Positions 38,926 through 53,129 of a DNA stretch of 64,000 bases are shown one piece after another. The position numbers were made by a program, and so were the translations under genes. Positions within the stretch are counted from its first letter, which is position 1, and every line of letters begins with the position of its first letter. The notes beneath the pieces are model-generated. The model saw only the letters and a program-made list of their open reading frames with translations. It did no database searches and was not told the DNA's origin. Origin of the DNA: Aristolochia californica (Eukaryota > Streptophyta > Magnoliopsida > Piperales > Aristolochiaceae); the NCBI GenBank assembly GCA_029961685.1, contig JARWKL010000009.1:31617708-31681707 (forward strand), in the 5' to 3' direction.

Positions 38926-39905
38926 CAACCACACACAAGAAAAAATTACCCATTAGAACATACTCAGAAGCTGTTCAACCAGACGAAGTATGTGCTCAAC
39001 ACTGAAACCACGCAGTCAGAACTAGAGACAGGTAATACTCACACCGATATGCAAGTTGGGCAAGAGTAAGAAATTAAAAAAAAAAAAAGTTAAACGAGGA
39101 CAAATTGTTATATGATTTGATTAATTTTTACTCAAATAATTATTTTCAAAAGATTTGGCAGCCTCTGCCTTACCATTTCTCTAAGAACTTCCGCTTCAAA
39201 ATAATTGCATCAGTCGGAAAACCGGCTTTATCGGGCCTAGGGCATAGACACGTACCGCCGTGCTGGCCAGGGTCACAAGTGTTACAACCGAGAGAGTCGA
39301 CTTGCCCACTCCTGTTACTCGGACACCCGTCGTCCCGATTTGACAAGTGACAACCGCATTCGTCCTTCGATGTATCGTGCCGTTTCTGTAGAGACGACGT
39401 TACGGTTTTTCATCCTTCGCGCCGGGTCTTGCTTCCAACAGGGGTACTCATTTAGAAGACCCGCGCGCATCCGTAACAAATATTGACCTCATTATACCCC
39501 TTTTTACAGAGGGTAGCCAATTGGTGGGGTCAACTATCCAACGGCAATGATCAGATATGGGCCCACTGTTTGAGGAGATTAATGTTGATCAGTTGGACGG
39601 ACTGAAGCGTGACTTGCCCTAGCAAGCCGGGAGCCAGTAGAGGTGTATTAGATGAGGAAATAAGGAATAGGAAGGGGCAAAAAGTAAAAAGAAAGAAAGA
39701 AAGGAAAAACAAAAGAGCCCTACCGCTCTTTCCTACACTTCTAAGGGGCCATTGTCTTAAGTCTTCCGCTCCTTCCTCTCTTCTTTTTCTTCCTCTCCTC
39801 GTCTCTTTCTCCTCTCTCAGAAGAAATCAGTTCAATAGCCCTCGATTCTCCCCTACTCCCTCTCTCTCTTTTCCCTCGCTCGCTGTATCTCTCCCCTCTC
39901 CAAAC
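38926..39905. other. Intergenic: 5' side of hnRNP pseudogene and promoter/5' UTR of GIP1-like gene
   Basis: The right half (39,609-39,905) is open in the same frame as the GIP1-like start but has no conserved sequence. It is rich in TCTCTC/CTTCCT tracts typical of plant 5' UTRs, so it is best read as leader. No TATA box could be fixed with confidence. Confidence 0.55.
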
Positions 39906-42900
39906 ATGAGCGGTGGTTCGAGGGTTCCAATCCCCAAAAACGTCCAGAAGACGATCCAAAACATCAAAGAGATCGCGGGAAACCATAGCGACGAGGAGGT
40001 ATACGCAATGCTTAAAGAGTGTTCTATGGATCCCAACGAAACCGCTCAAAAGCTTCTCCTTCAAGGTACCCTTTTCGATTCACCTGTTTTTTCTTCCTTC
40101 TTTCAGGGTTTTTTTTTTATCATTGCCTCCAGCTTCGTTTGCGTGGGTTTTTTATCCGCTTTGAGATCGGTTAGGGTTTATGCTATCTCACTTTCATTTT
40201 CGTTTCTTACTGTGAAAGGAACAGATTCATTAGCGGTCCATGGTGAAATATGATTTCCTCGAGGCAAAATTCGTGAAGTGATTTGGTAGTTTTCGTCTAA
40301 TGTGCTTCTATAAAAATGGCTGTATTTTACTCCTTCTCCTGGTTGTTGTCTCTAGTTATGAAGTCGGTGTTTTATCCTTTAAATTTCAGTTGTTCTGATG
40401 GGCTTTTGTGGTCCAGCTATTTCGCGCACGCATATGAATTTTTTTTATCAATTCTGGTAGTAGGTCATCTCCTAAGTGAAGTATGAATATGAACTGCATT
40501 CATTTAGTTAAATTAGTCCGTCACTTTGTTGGTGTCGTATTTGTTTTAACTGGTCATGTAATGGTCAGTAACTTAGATAGGATCAGTGACATAAAGAAAC
40601 AGTTCTCTTCCTGAATGGTTAAACTTTGACAGTTTTATTTTTCTGTTAGGATCTGCTCAAGACCAACTTGAAATATCACACTGCTTAAATTTGTATCTAT
40701 GAAAAAGATATGGTTCTTTTCGAGCTGTTTGTGTTAGCTATTAGTAAGTATTATAGCTTGGAACCCACCAACTGTTATACTACTCCTCATGAGTGTTGCT
40801 AATAGCTGTCCGAAATTTCCAATTGCTTTTGATTCTCTTTGATTATGAATTGTAGCTTAGGAGAATACTCTCTAGTAGAAGCAGTAGTTCCTAATTGTTT
40901 TACTACTTTATGAAGTACAAAAGGGATAACTTCTGAATGATCTTGCAGATACCTTTCATGAGGTCAAAAGGAAGCGTGACAGGAAGAAAGAGGTGAATCT
41001 ACTATCATTTTTTTCATCCATTTAGTCATGATATGATAATGGATGCCAGATTTTAGCTTCTATATTAACTCTGTCTCAGCCTGCCATTACTGTTGAAGGA
41101 CTATCTGGTTTGTACAATAGAGTAGTCACTATATAGATCAGAGATAATCATGATTTTTTTATTATTATTTTTTTTTTGGCTGCCTTTGTAATCTTTTTCC
41201 CCATCAGAATTTGGCCAACAGGGAGGCTGCTGAATCTAGGTGGAGACCAAACATGCAGGGGCGAGGGGGTAGGGGTGTCAGAGGGAGCTATTCTTCTCGT
41301 TTTGTTTCTCATGGTATTTTGTTTCTTTACCAATTTATTTTACATTATTAATAGCATTCTGTAGTTTTTATGCATTGCCTGCCATCTCAGACTTCTATTT
41401 ACTCATTTTCTTCTTATCGTGAAATTGGTGGAAAGTGTGGCAGATTTCTTGGTGTTTTAATAAATGTCTTATATTCTTTGGTTCTTCTTTTTATTCAATA
41501 CGTCAAATTATTGTAGTTTTCAAGTATCTCTACTGCTTAAATTTGACTAGCTGATAAAACACCTTATCTTTCTCATTGGTTATAGAATAGCTCTTTTTTA
41601 CCACTGGGTGATTAATGCAATATTGGGTTGACTTTGTTACTTGTTAAACAACAACTATGTTCATTGCACTTCTGCATTACTTTGATGATACACTGACATA
41701 AAACAATTTTATGGTTGTTTCTGGTCAGATGCTGGTGGTGACAAGAATTCTTATGTTGGAAAGGATGAATCTGTCAACCAAGGAATGGATGCTGGTGTTG
41801 CAACTACTACAGCTGTTGTGCAAGACGTGGAAAATAAGGGGCTGGGACCTACATCAAGGTAATTCTGTTTGAAAATGATATGCACTTCTAACTGTATCGC
41901 AGTATTGATTTAAATTCAGGACTATTGTTTCCCCCCTTGACATGATATACTTGGTATTATCTTTCACTGTCACGTACAGCTTGCCACCTGAAATGACCAA
42001 TGGTCCGACTAGCATAGCCAAAAGGGCAACTGCGCATGGCCATGCTTTGCAAGTTGTGATTCCAGTAGAAACTCCATCTAGTGATGTAAACAGATCAGAA
42101 AACCAATTACCATCTGCTGATGCCAAAAGTCAAACATCTGTAGTTGGAGCTCCTGGGCAGGCTGCAGCTAATGCGAACCAGCTTGTACCCTCCATGACAC
42201 CTACATCTGTCTCAGGAGTCTACTCATCAGCTTCAGATCCTGTGCTTGTCCAGTCTCTTGACACACAGAACCCAGGTATAGTGGGGACCATTAAGCACGA
42301 CGTAGGAAGTCAAAGGACTCCTGAACCAAATAAGGTTATGCCTAGTGGAATTCCTGACTCAAGTTTGCCATCATCAGCCATAAATGAAAAGGTCTCCTTG
42401 GAGGTGGGGAATCCCTTTATGCAAGGGAAGATACATGGCAAATCTTGCTCTGATGCATCTCCACTTTCTCATAGTGGTTCTGTATCCAATCACCCATCAT
42501 CTAATTACAGCAGCCGTTCACTGCATGTTATTGGTCCTCAGAAAGGTAATGTGATTTTTCTCTTTTATTTAATTTTTTTCTAAAAGTAACTTTTGGCATA
42601 CTCAGAAGTAAAACTATTCAGTTTAGGCTAGGGTTAAAAATCAGGTTTGTCAGGGGTGGGAGTTAATTTATCACAGCAAAAGTATTCATGGTTTTCAAGG
42701 GGGTCTTAGCCATTTTGTTGTCTGTATTCCAAGTCTGCTTTCACATTTTTTTGGTTACTTCATTGTATCCTTATAAAACCCTGCTATGAGATGTGGAGAG
42801 CTAATTTCTACCTATAGTTTCTTATGATCTATTTTTTTCTTCGTTTTTTCTCTTAATAAAAGGGATCCAAAAGAAAGTACATGAAGGGGTGAGACTATAA

Positions 42901-45900
42901 AAATGAAACTAAATAAAAAACGAAAATACAAAAAGATTTTTTATTTGGGAAATAATCTTAGAAATTCATTGATCTTAATTGATCAGATAAATCATTACAG
43001 TTGGTCTATTTGAATGATTCAGGCCCTTTACATGAATGTATAATTAATTCCATCTATGCATTGGTAAACCTGTGATGAATCTAATGAGGGTATCTCAAAA
43101 TTCAAGTGTATTTACTAATTTCAATGACCGGGCAAACCAAAGTACAATACCTTAAACCTGGCTCATATTTTTTTCCCTTGTATTTTATTTCTTTCAGCGA
43201 TGGGTCCTAATAAAGAGTGGAAACCCAAATCGACAAACTCAATTGTTGCTCAGCCCTCTGGGACTGTTGATGCATCTGAGACTACACCAGCCTCAGTTGA
43301 AAGCAACTCCAGATCAATTCCAGCATCAAGTGCAGTTGCTTCTGAAGAATCAACTTTAAAGTTGCAGAAGAAGCTGGAATACTTAAATTTCTCTGATACG
43401 CATGTTATAATTCCAAACCATCTTCAAGTCCCTGAAGCAGAAAGAACTGGGTTGAGTTTTGGGAGTTTCGATGCTAGCTTTGGAGTGAGAACAAGTTTTG
43501 CTAATGGTCATGATAGTGATAAGAGCACCACACATCTATCAGAGGCATCTCAAGTCATTGAAGAAATTGCTGAAGAGCCTTCATCAAGGTATGAACAGTA
43601 ATCTCCAAACTGCAAGTAAATTGCCATCATTTAGTAACATTTCTAAGTGCTGAAAATTTCTGGCAATTCTGTATTACTTTCTTTTGATGATTTACATTTA
43701 AGTTTCAGGAGAGTGGAGGCTTGTCTTTTACATGTAATAGCTTTTATTGAAGTTACTCCCAGAACATAAATGAAAAGAGGGGAACTCAGGACTTCACTTC
43801 CAAGGGGTTAAACTATATATGCAGCACTTCTCTAATCCATTCATAGTGGAGCAAGAGCCTCCCCTCCGACCATGTTGGCTAAGGCATGTGTATAATGAGA
43901 TTGCAGGGCTACTGCTATCCTTCTGCATCTCACGGCAGCATGTCTGTAGACCAGCAAATGAAATTTCTGGTTTCATATCATGGGGAGGGGGGTTAGGTAT
44001 CTCGCCTGCATCTTGTATTGGGTAATGCTGTTCCTTTGTAATTGCCCCTTTCTCTTGAAAAGTCCTTCCCCTTGGTGGTCAGGGTTGAACCTTCTGTCAA
44101 GCTGTAATTATAGTAATTTTGTGATTATAAATTCTATCATGATTTAAAAAAAGAATATAAAAGTGAAATGAGTTTCATTTTCAGTTTCATTGTAAATAAA
44201 TTTCAATCAGTTGTTGATTATTTTTTCATTTTTTTCTTATCTTTTGGATGCAGCAATCAGAATGCAGCTCCTGCGGCTGAGGAAGGAGAATATCCTAGTC
44301 ATCCTCAGTCACCCACACATGTGCAAGAGAATCTTTTGCCTAGTGAGCCCGATGCTTCATCTGGTATTTCTCCTGGGCCTGAGTGTGATGAAACGAACTC
44401 TGAGACAGCTTTGCCACCTGGTGGGCCTCAGTACTCAGTTGTTCATGCTGCACCTAACTACTCAACTTTTGGGTTAGTGTCACCTATGCTTAGCAGTCAA
44501 TTTGCACCTTTTGAAAGCTCCGAACCTCAGGCACGTGATGCTACTCGTGTTCCAAGTTTTGTTGTAAGCTTTCCTTCCTGAAACTCATGTAACCGGTTTA
44601 TTGAATTTCCATTTGTGTGGTGTCAGATTTTGATTTCCCTAGATTTTACTGTGATGATGCCATTGGAGCATTGTGCTGAAGCTGAAAGACTTCAATAGTT
44701 TGTGAAAATCTTCTTTAACACTTCCTGAAAAAATTATATGCAATTGCTCTCTTGTATATAGCTTTTTATGATCTTAATTATTTAAAATATACATTTTCAG
44801 AATGAATTATTACTTTTTCTTAATACTGTAAGGGGTTGATATGGTTTTGAAGAGTTGAAAGTTTTCATGGAACCATTTAAAAAAAAAAAAAGTTCTCATG
44901 GAAGATTTCTCCTCTGTGATCAATGCCCTAGTTAGATGTACTTATCTTCTCTCGTTTTTTATTAGTACGTGAATGTTACGCATTGATCTTTATCACTTTT
45001 CTGAGCAAAAAATCCTTACTTTCTTTTCATGAAAAGTAAAATTTGACCTTGGGCAAATTAGCTGTGGCTATGTTTCACTAATTTTTTATGAGTACTGTTT
45101 TGACCTTTTATTTTCTATACAAAAGTTCAGCTTTTTTTTTTTTTTTTAAATGAAATGTGAAGTTCAGCTTTTTATTGTGCTGATGTGTAGGTTCAACAAC
45201 CTTTTGATCCTTCTACAAGCTATTACACTCAATTTTATCGACCTGGTGCTGATGGAGATGGTCGTTTCTCCCCTTTTCTTGCTGCACCTGGTCCTGCGTC
45301 TCCTGCTAAGTACAATGGGAACATTGCTGTATTATCAACTCAGAATGCCCAATCTCCTCAACAGGAGGTTTGTTGCTTTCAACCTATCATTCATGTCTGT
45401 GCTTAATTTTTTAAAATTCTTTTTAATTTATTGTTTGACAATACATGCCAGGTGTTGTTCTTACTTGCTGTGAATCAATATCTTTGTGAATATCCTTTGG
45501 TGGTAGATTGGAGTTTAAAACTTTCCAAGAGGCATTGACCTTTTTGATAAAATGGCAAAACTGAGAAGCCTTACTGATTTGATTTGGATCTGCTGATCCT
45601 ATAGATACTTCTAGGGAGGATCAGCTGATCCTGTAGGACACATTCGACCTGCTGACCTGATAAATGGCAGTGGTCAATATCTTTGTGTTTCACTTTGTAA
45701 GTTTCATATATGGAAGAAAATAGAAAGAGTTGCTTATCTACTTTATTTCAATGGAGAACTTTGGGGACCATTGAATTCTAGAATTTCACTTTGAGCAACA
45801 CTTTTCCATGTACCAAGTCACACACAATATATCAGTACAGACACTATGAACTGCAGTATCAGTCTTTCAGCCAATAAACTGCAGATTGGCTTCCTAAGAA

Positions 45901-48900
45901 TTTGATATATATTCTAATAAAGGCGAGCCATGATTTAGAAATATGTAATTACTCTCTAAACTTATAGAGCTCAATTTGTTGTAGCTGCTGTGCAGTTGTT
46001 GAGGCTATGTGGGTTGGCTTCCTTTTCGTTCATTAAGTGTTAACTTCATTATTTTATCTATTAGTAATTTCCTAGTTATATTATTGTGAGTACTTGTTTC
46101 TGCTTCTTTATACAATAGGCACCTAATTGGGTGTTTTAAGATGACGGGGTTTGCTTTATCTTGTTCTTTATAATCCAATTGTGCTGACAATTTTTTTTTC
46201 CATGGATGGTCTCAAATACATCTTGTTCTGTTAGTTCTGTGATCCAACCCAATTTCGCCATCTTAAGTTAGCAGTCTTCTGAACTAATGGCTACTAGATT
46301 TTTCCAAATCTTACTAGTACTTCTCCTTATATCCTGGCCTAAACTAACAGATGATGGGCCTGATAACATAAATGGAGTACAAACTAGGTTCAACAACACA
46401 GACACCCTACAATAATAAAATGTTAAAGTTGGGCTTAGATCCATCCTTAAATGACTTACTGAGTTGCGATGCTTTTTTTCTGAATGATGACCACTGTTTT
46501 TATCTAAATCTAAACTAGTGAACTTCCTTAGCATCATTGGTCCTGTGAATCGTGTTCCTATAGCAACCAACTGCTTGGCTGACTCCCTTTCTAAGGAAGG
46601 GGTCTCCTCGAATCCCTCATTGTTAGGGACACCTCCAACTTATAGTTTTTGCCTGTTGGCTTAGTAAAATCTTGCTATTCTGGTAAAAAAAAACTAGGAG
46701 TAGAACCCTGCACAACACAACTTGTATCTAACTAGCTTACTGGAGGTAGATTGTCAAAGTGTGTATTAATTACACTATTGTTCCGTGGTTTTGTACTTTG
46801 CACATGATTGTTAGTGGCTTAGCATTGAAGGCTTATTAGATTTTATTTTGTTGTCATCTTGCTACTTGGTTGAAAAAGGGAAACAAGTAAGAAAGAAAAA
46901 TGGGGCAAACACTCCGGTTTAATATTATAATAACAACGCAGAAAACAAAATGAAGAAACTTGCAAAAAGTTTTGTGAGGAATGCTATGTGATGCAGGAGG
47001 CACTTAGTTTTTTTTAGAAAGAGTTTTATACACTAGTAGTGTTAGAAGTCTCTGAAAAGAGAATGGTTCTGCAGTTTTTGTTTTCACGTTGTTATGAGCT
47101 TAAAGATTAATTTATGTTTTTCTTAATGTGATTTCAGACAGGAAACTCCTTGGTTCTTTCAACAGCTGGTCCAACCCCGTTAGTCACCCAAGGTGCAGGA
47201 GTTATGCAGAACTCGATAGCTGTAAATCAGCCGCCCGTGCCTGTTTTTCGGCAGCCAGCTGGTGTACATTTATCCCATTATCCTCCAAATTACATCCCAT
47301 ACAGCCAGTATCTCTCACCATTCTATGTTCCTCCGCCAGCCATTCACCATTTCTTAAGCAGTGCTGCTTTTCCTCAGCAACCTCCAACAGGTAGCATGTA
47401 TCCTGCTCCTGGTGCTGGAGCTACTACTGCTGTCAAATACTCTCTTTCCCAATATAAGCCAGGAAATAACACTGGCAGCTCCGCTCATGTTGGAATGCTA
47501 ACTGGCTATGGGCCTTATACCTCTGCACCCACTAGCTATTCTCCCAGTCCAGCTGTGAGCTCAGGGAACTCAACTGGCAGTGAGGATCTCTCGGCTTCTC
47601 ATTACAAGGAAAATAATGTCTACATTACAGGGCAGCAGGTCTCTCTCTCTCTCTCTCTCTCCCCTCGTTTACACAGATTTTGATCTTTGACATATTTATA
47701 CAATATAATATTCTTTTTTACAAATACTTATACATGAAGATGATGTGATGAATCTTTAAGCTTCACCTTGACTAGGCAACTTCTTGTTTGTCTTTTAGGG
47801 CTATGTTCCACCCTAGGATTAGCAGCATGCCTCTGCCTTGCAAGATTTCACTTTGACACTCAATATTTGCTTTTTTCTTTACAAACGTGTTTACTTGAAC
47901 CTATTCAATCTTAGCAAGGTAACATAGCGTTTATTTTTTAGGCCCACTCTCTCCAGTGTGATTACTTTGTAAATTGTCTCTCCTTTATTACAAAAAAAAG
48001 AAAAAAGAAGAAGAGAGATTGTAGATTGACCATGTTTCGATCATCTAAATTAGTTATATATTGTTATTCATCTGCTAGGTAGACATGATTTTTGAGCAGT
48101 TGAATTTTCTGTGTATGATTGATGAGATGTCAGTGCCTGACTGGGATATTTTTTTGTGGTCCTTTGCTTGTCTGTCCCCTCATTTGTCCACTGATGGAGC
48201 AGTAGGCCTCAGATACCCTTCATTTTATATTTTAGTAATGGGAGCTTGGGCAAGTTAATATGATGTGTATATATACATGTATGTGGTACATTTGTTTATC
48301 TCAGTACTGTAGCATTTTATAAAAAGCATGCTTAATAGTTTGTTTGGTCACTTTGAATGGCACTTGACTCTTGTATTTTTGGCGGTTGTCACATTGAATA
48401 GCAAACCTGAAAAAGTTGTTTTTTTTTTTTTTTTGGGTTAAGGTTGAAGAGAGTTTCTATTTTATAAATAAAAAAGGGATGCCCTGCTTATTTATGACTC
48501 ACTTGTAGGATTCGTTGAAATGCATTCTGAATCTTTTCACTTGAAAGCTTTATCAATTTGCAGCTGCTTTCCCTTTGACTGTTTGATGAGGAACAAGATC
48601 TCAGTATGTTGACTTATGAATCAGCTGTGGAAACTTTTGAAATGCATTTCTTATTTACCCATCCGGAAACCTTATTCATCTGCAGTTGCTTTTCTTTTTG
48701 GTATGAACTGGTTTTTGATGTAGATCGAGATCTCATTTTATATTACCCAATTATTTGTAGAATGAAGGCTCGGCTATGTGGATTCCAGCTCCTGGCCGAG
48801 ATATCTCAGGCCTTCAGGCCAGTTCATTCTACAACTTGCCTCCTCAGGGCCAGCACATGACCTACACACCCACTCAAGCTGGACATGGGGCCTTCGCTGG

Positions 48901-49057
48901 AATTTATCACCCTGCTCAGACCGTGACTGCTGCTACAGTCCACCCATTGCTTCAACAGTCACAGACTATGGCAGGAGCTGTTGAAATGGTTGGCCCACCG
49001 GCTGGTGTTTATCAACCACCACAACGTGCACAGATTAATTGGGCAAATAGTTACTGA
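39906..49057 (+). CDS. GIP1: GBF-interacting protein 1-like, ten exons, 893 aa
   Basis: Exons 39906-40065, 40949-40992, 41208-41313, 41729-41858, 41980-42545, 43198-43588, 44254-44563, 45191-45367, 47138-47638, 48761-49057 join in frame (2,682 nt). The start MSGGSRVPIPKNVQKTIQNI opens the GIP1 N-terminal domain (DUF1296, UBA-like, about residues 10-65, with DEEVYAMLKECSMDPNE). The short basic exon 2 (HEVKRKRDRKKE) follows, then RGRGGRG and a long low-complexity Ser/Pro/Gln-rich region with PPNYIPYSQYLSPFYVPP near the C terminus; the protein ends INWANSY. Family knowledge: maize and Arabidopsis GIP1 interact with G-box bZIP factors and raise their DNA binding. An in-frame ATG 99 codons upstream was not used because conservation begins at MSGGSR. 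A LINE remnant sits in the intron between exons 8 and 9. Confidence 0.93.
46255..46700 (+). mobile_element. LINE (non-LTR retrotransposon) 3' remnant in GIP1-like intron
   Basis: One frame reads NCLADSLSKEGVSSNPSLLG then a stop (about 46,555-46,660), matching the C-terminal part of plant LINE RNase H domains (usual form NxLADxLAKxG). It is followed by a short A-run at about 46,686. The upstream reverse transcriptase is missing. Orientation is the same as the host gene. Confidence 0.55.
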
Positions 49058-49359
49058 AAGCAGTATATTTGGATAGACACAAAAAGAGAAGAGGAGAAAC
49101 GCATGGATCTCGCAACTTTTTGTAGGTGAGCAATCAATTGGCAGAGGGAACATTCAGCAAGGGCCTGATCCGAGATTGTAAATACATTTAAAGCTGGCCA
49201 GGTATAAGTCATTGGGTTCTGAAACTCAAATTGCTTTGGAAGGGTTGAAACGATGGAATCTATCTATAATGACTAATCTTGACCATTTTAAGTTGAGTGG
49301 AGGAGAAATGTGCAGGCCTAGGTAGGTGATGTTGGTGTTGCTGCAGGTGTTTTTGTTCT

Positions 49360-49395
<36 letters not shown>

Positions 49396-50964
49396 CGTTC
49401 TTAGTTTTTGAATTTACTGCTTGGCTAATTAAAAGTTTGTTGTTTCTTTCTTTTCACTTTCCTTGGGCCTTTTAGGACTTCTGAAGGTAAGATACCAGTT
49501 AGTGGATTTTCATTCTTTTCCATCGATCTTACCTGTAAATTAAATTTTGATAGTAAAAAATGTATTACATTGTTGTAATTGGTATAAAAGAATTAGAATT
49601 CCATTTTTTTTTGTTTGGCTAACAACAGAGATTTTTTCAGATTATGGAATACAGCTCCAAAAAGGTCTGTGAGACGTTGCAAAACCATTTTTATGATTTT
49701 TTAGGTAGAGGTTGTCCAAGCTCGAAAAATTCAAGTGCAGAAGGATGTTTTGTAAATGGTTGAAATGAAAAATCTTAATAGCTCATGTAAGGGCAAACCC
49801 AGTCAAACATGCTAAGCAGAAACACACAATACATTCAATAACCACCATAATAGATCATGCAAAGGCAAATACGCGAGTAAACATGCTGAATATTGGATTT
49901 ATGTAGGATATTTGAGGCTGAAGTAGACCGAAGGTTGATCAGCTCGTTCTATGGGCAAATATAAGGCAATCTCTCGTCAATACACCACCTTAACGGTTCA
50001 TGTGCACAGAATACCATTTAGGGCATTTGGCTCTGCAGTAGTTGGAAAGAGCCGCCGGGTTGAGCAGCTCGACTATGGGGGCATTTTATGTGTAGACAGA
50101 GGAGTCAGAAGTGCGGCTATTTCGCCTCTGATTATGCAAATAATAAGCAGATCCCTTTGCCTTTATCTAACCTGGGATGAACTGGTTAATGCAACCTAAG
50201 ACACCCCGAAACTTCCCTCTATCTCTTCTTTTATCGTTGTTATTATCTCACATTCTTCGTCGGAAGTTCCCGAACTAGAAACAAATAATAACCATGAAAA
50301 TTATCTACTAACCATAACACTCGGTGATTGATATACCCTCTCGTATCTTCATCCTTCCTTAGTCTGTTCAAAATTTCCCCTCTTTTAAAAGAAAATGGCT
50401 GAACAAGATGAGGAAGGTGAGACGTGTAGGAAATGTGTCTAGTAGATGAGAAAGGAAGGAGGAACGATGGGGAAAGTTGCTGAACGAGGACAGGATGGAA
50501 AGGACAGAGGGACGAGGGAGTATAACTAGGATGCAGGGACGAGGTGGTTAAGCTCGTGTCATGTTCATGAATTGGGTGTCTGGCCCTCGCATCGTCTGGC
50601 CCGTGGTCATGTGCAACCGTGACCCCATTTGCCAAGAGCAAGACAACAAAACCTTGGGAACACAGAGACTGATCAGAGTTTCAGGTATGAAATATTGAAA
50701 CCTTGTTTGCATCGACTTCGAATTTTGGGATCTACGAAACAGGGCACCCTAAATTTGCTATTTTCCAACTTCCACCTCGCTTCCTTTTCTTGCAGCTTTT
50801 TTTTTTTTTTTTTTTTTTTTTCTTTCTGATCTAACGGAGCTCATTCCCGGCATGCTGAATGGGCTCCTCTGCGGCTCAACATTCACTCCCTTCTTGCGCC
50901 ACCTCTCGCACGAGAAACGCGTGGAGCCGAAGCCGAGGGAAAGCCACCCGTCGGCTCCATCGCG
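49058..50964. other. 3' UTR of GIP1-like gene, then intergenic DNA
   Basis: The first few hundred bases should be 3' UTR. A T-run lies at about 49,361-49,389. From 49,600 to 50,850 no homology was recognised. A second T-run of about 27 bases (50,798-50,821) directly precedes the PADRE gene. Confidence 0.5.
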
Positions 50965-51444
50965 GTGATCAAGATCGTTCATGCCAGCGGCATAGTGGAG
51001 CACTACTACATGGCGGTCATGGAGAAGTATCCGTTTTTCATCCTTGCCACGCCGGAGATTTTCCGCCGGCCCTGGGAATCCGTAGTGCGTCCGGAGGAGA
51101 TACTGGTTCCAGGGGAGAAGTTTTACGTGATCTCACGTCGAACCGTGGGGAAGCTCCGCCGGAGGATCCGGCCACGCAGCGGGGAATTATCGAGCAAGAG
51201 TTTCAGTGGTCCAGACTCGGACGTCTCTGTCGGACATGATTCTGCAGACCGCTCTAAAGATGGCTGCAGCTGGAGTTCCGCCGGGATAAAGAATGAAGAC
51301 AAGAGCAGCGCTGAAGCAGCCCGGCGTCTCGGGAAGAAACACGGTACTGATATGACACGCGTGACCTCCGGTCTTCCGAGCACACGGACTGCAAAGATGA
51401 CGGCCACCTGGGAGCCTACATTAACGGCGATCAGCGAGTCTTAA
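50965..51444 (+). CDS. PADRE / DUF4228 domain protein (small plant stress-associated protein)
   Basis: The protein starts MIKIVHASGIVEHYYMAVMEKYP and continues FRRPWESVVRPEEILVPGEKFYVI, RTVGKLRRRI: the core of the PADRE (DUF4228) family, whose members respond to pathogens and abiotic stress in Arabidopsis and often stay small and single-exon. The conserved core occupies about the first 75 residues; the Ser/Lys-rich remainder is typical low-complexity tail. The frame is open upstream to about 50,830 and reads GAEAEGKPPVGSIAVIKI, but contains no earlier ATG; upstream ATGs (50,853 and 50,859) are in other frames. So either translation starts at 50,965, or a small indel separates the true N terminus. 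Function beyond the family is unknown. Confidence 0.7.
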   Translation: MIKIVHASGIVEHYYMAVMEKYPFFILATPEIFRRPWESVVRPEEILVPGEKFYVISRRTVGKLRRRIRPRSGELSSKSFSGPDSDVSVGHDSADRSKDGCSWSSAGIKNEDKSSAEAARRLGKKHGTDMTRVTSGLPSTRTAKMTATWEPTLTAISES

Positions 51445-53129
51445 AAATTCTGCCGACCTGACCTGATATAATCTCATCTGCTACTGTTACTGATTAATAA
51501 TCTAATCTAATACCAAAAAGAAAAAAAAGGCCGCCTGTGTGAGAGAGGAGGAACTCGGGCCTATAAAAGTGGGAGCATCTATGTGATGGTTTGTGCAGTC
51601 ACAAAGGGGCCTAGAAAGGAACTCTTGTTAGTGATTTTATCCAATTTGTGTAGTTAGAACATCCTAAGGTAAGTTAAATTCGCTTCTTATTGGTTGTAAT
51701 GAGATTTTTAACTTTGAGAGAATGTCTTTGGAGAAACCAGTATGGAATAAGGCCATGTTCTAATGGAAATTCAACGCAGGCTTCTACAGGAACAGTAATG
51801 GGTCAATCAGAGTTACCTGCAAAGTGCAGCAAGCAGGCACTCTCCAGTAGAAGGTTTCCATGACTAACATTTTCCTTCCTGACTATTTAAGTTGGCTGTA
51901 AGAAGTATCAGAAACTAATGAAAGACATCTCTGGACGCGCCTTGTGAAGAGAAACTCTTTTCTTAAATAATATGAATTCTGCAAGGACTATAGTTGTTGT
52001 AACAGCAATCTTAGCCATCTGATAGAACCCGATGGTACAGAAAAGGAAACAAGAAACCGTGAGGGAACACAAGCTTCAACATCAAAATGATAAGTCACAT
52101 GTCCACCTCAAAGAACAAAATTCATCTGTTATGGTTCCAAACCAGACATAGATGGAAAAAGGTGTGTGGTTTCGGAATGAGGAGATATAAGAAGCAGAGA
52201 AAATACCTTGAATTTGTCAAGGATTAATCAAGCGAAGGCATAATGAACTAATGTAAGGAATATTGGGAAACTAAATCCTATTTTTCCCATCACCTGCAAG
52301 CATAAGAAAATGTGACAAACACTACAAAGATGTGTTCATAACTTCAAAACTGAAAAGCTACAAAAACAATAAAGAGTTACAGGATCAAGGGAGCTCACCA
52401 TTTTGCTACCGATAATTATTCACAATACTTGTTGTTGTTGAGGCTTGGCTCCTTCTGAAGAACAAAACTCAATGCACAAAGAATATCACATTTCAACCAT
52501 CCACCTTATTAAAAATGCTTATATATAGGTCACTATTTTTGTGTTAAGTCTTCAGCATTAATAGAGTTATCAGTAACCTTGCATCCAACATAAACTAAAG
52601 AGGAGTAACAATTAAATTTTAAACAAGAATATTTTTCTATGATTAAAACAATTCTTGTCATGACTGTTATACCTGAAAGAGGTTGAATCAGTTATTTAAA
52701 CTCAAACACTTAAGCAAATCAATCGGATTTTAACAACACTTTCAAGTTTGATCATGTTTTAAATTATGATCATTCAAATATATCTGTTAAATAATAAAAT
52801 AATTTAATATACACCCAATATTAGAAGGATCATAGAAGAATAGGGGAGACGAAATTTTTACATGTAACCTCTTTAATTGAAGGGCAAATGCTTCTAAGTT
52901 CTACTTGAAAATAATTAACGTAAAAAACCAGCTATTAAAAGCCAAGTGGCAAAAACAAAATCATGTAGTTCAAGTCACAATCTTCTCATTCCATTCAAGA
53001 GACTTAACTAACACTAAAAGAACCCAGTAGCATCATCCACTGATAAGAGTAATACCCAATTCTAAAGACAACATAAAAATAGGGCCAATTGCTCTGGTAA
53101 GGATAATTAGATAGGAGATATTGGAGAAT
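51445..53129. other. Intergenic: convergent 3' ends of PADRE gene and CCDC22 gene
   Basis: AT-rich DNA with no recognisable exon on either strand. Part of it must be the 3' UTR of the minus-strand CCDC22 gene. Confidence 0.5.

Noticed and set aside
39609..39905. Earlier in-frame Met for the GIP1-like protein
   Set aside because: Conservation starts at MSGGSR; the 99 upstream codons are pyrimidine-rich leader-like sequence.
50859..51239. Open frame starting at the ATG closest to the T-run (MGSSAAQ)
   Set aside because: It is in a different frame from the PADRE core and has no homology; it is a shadow.
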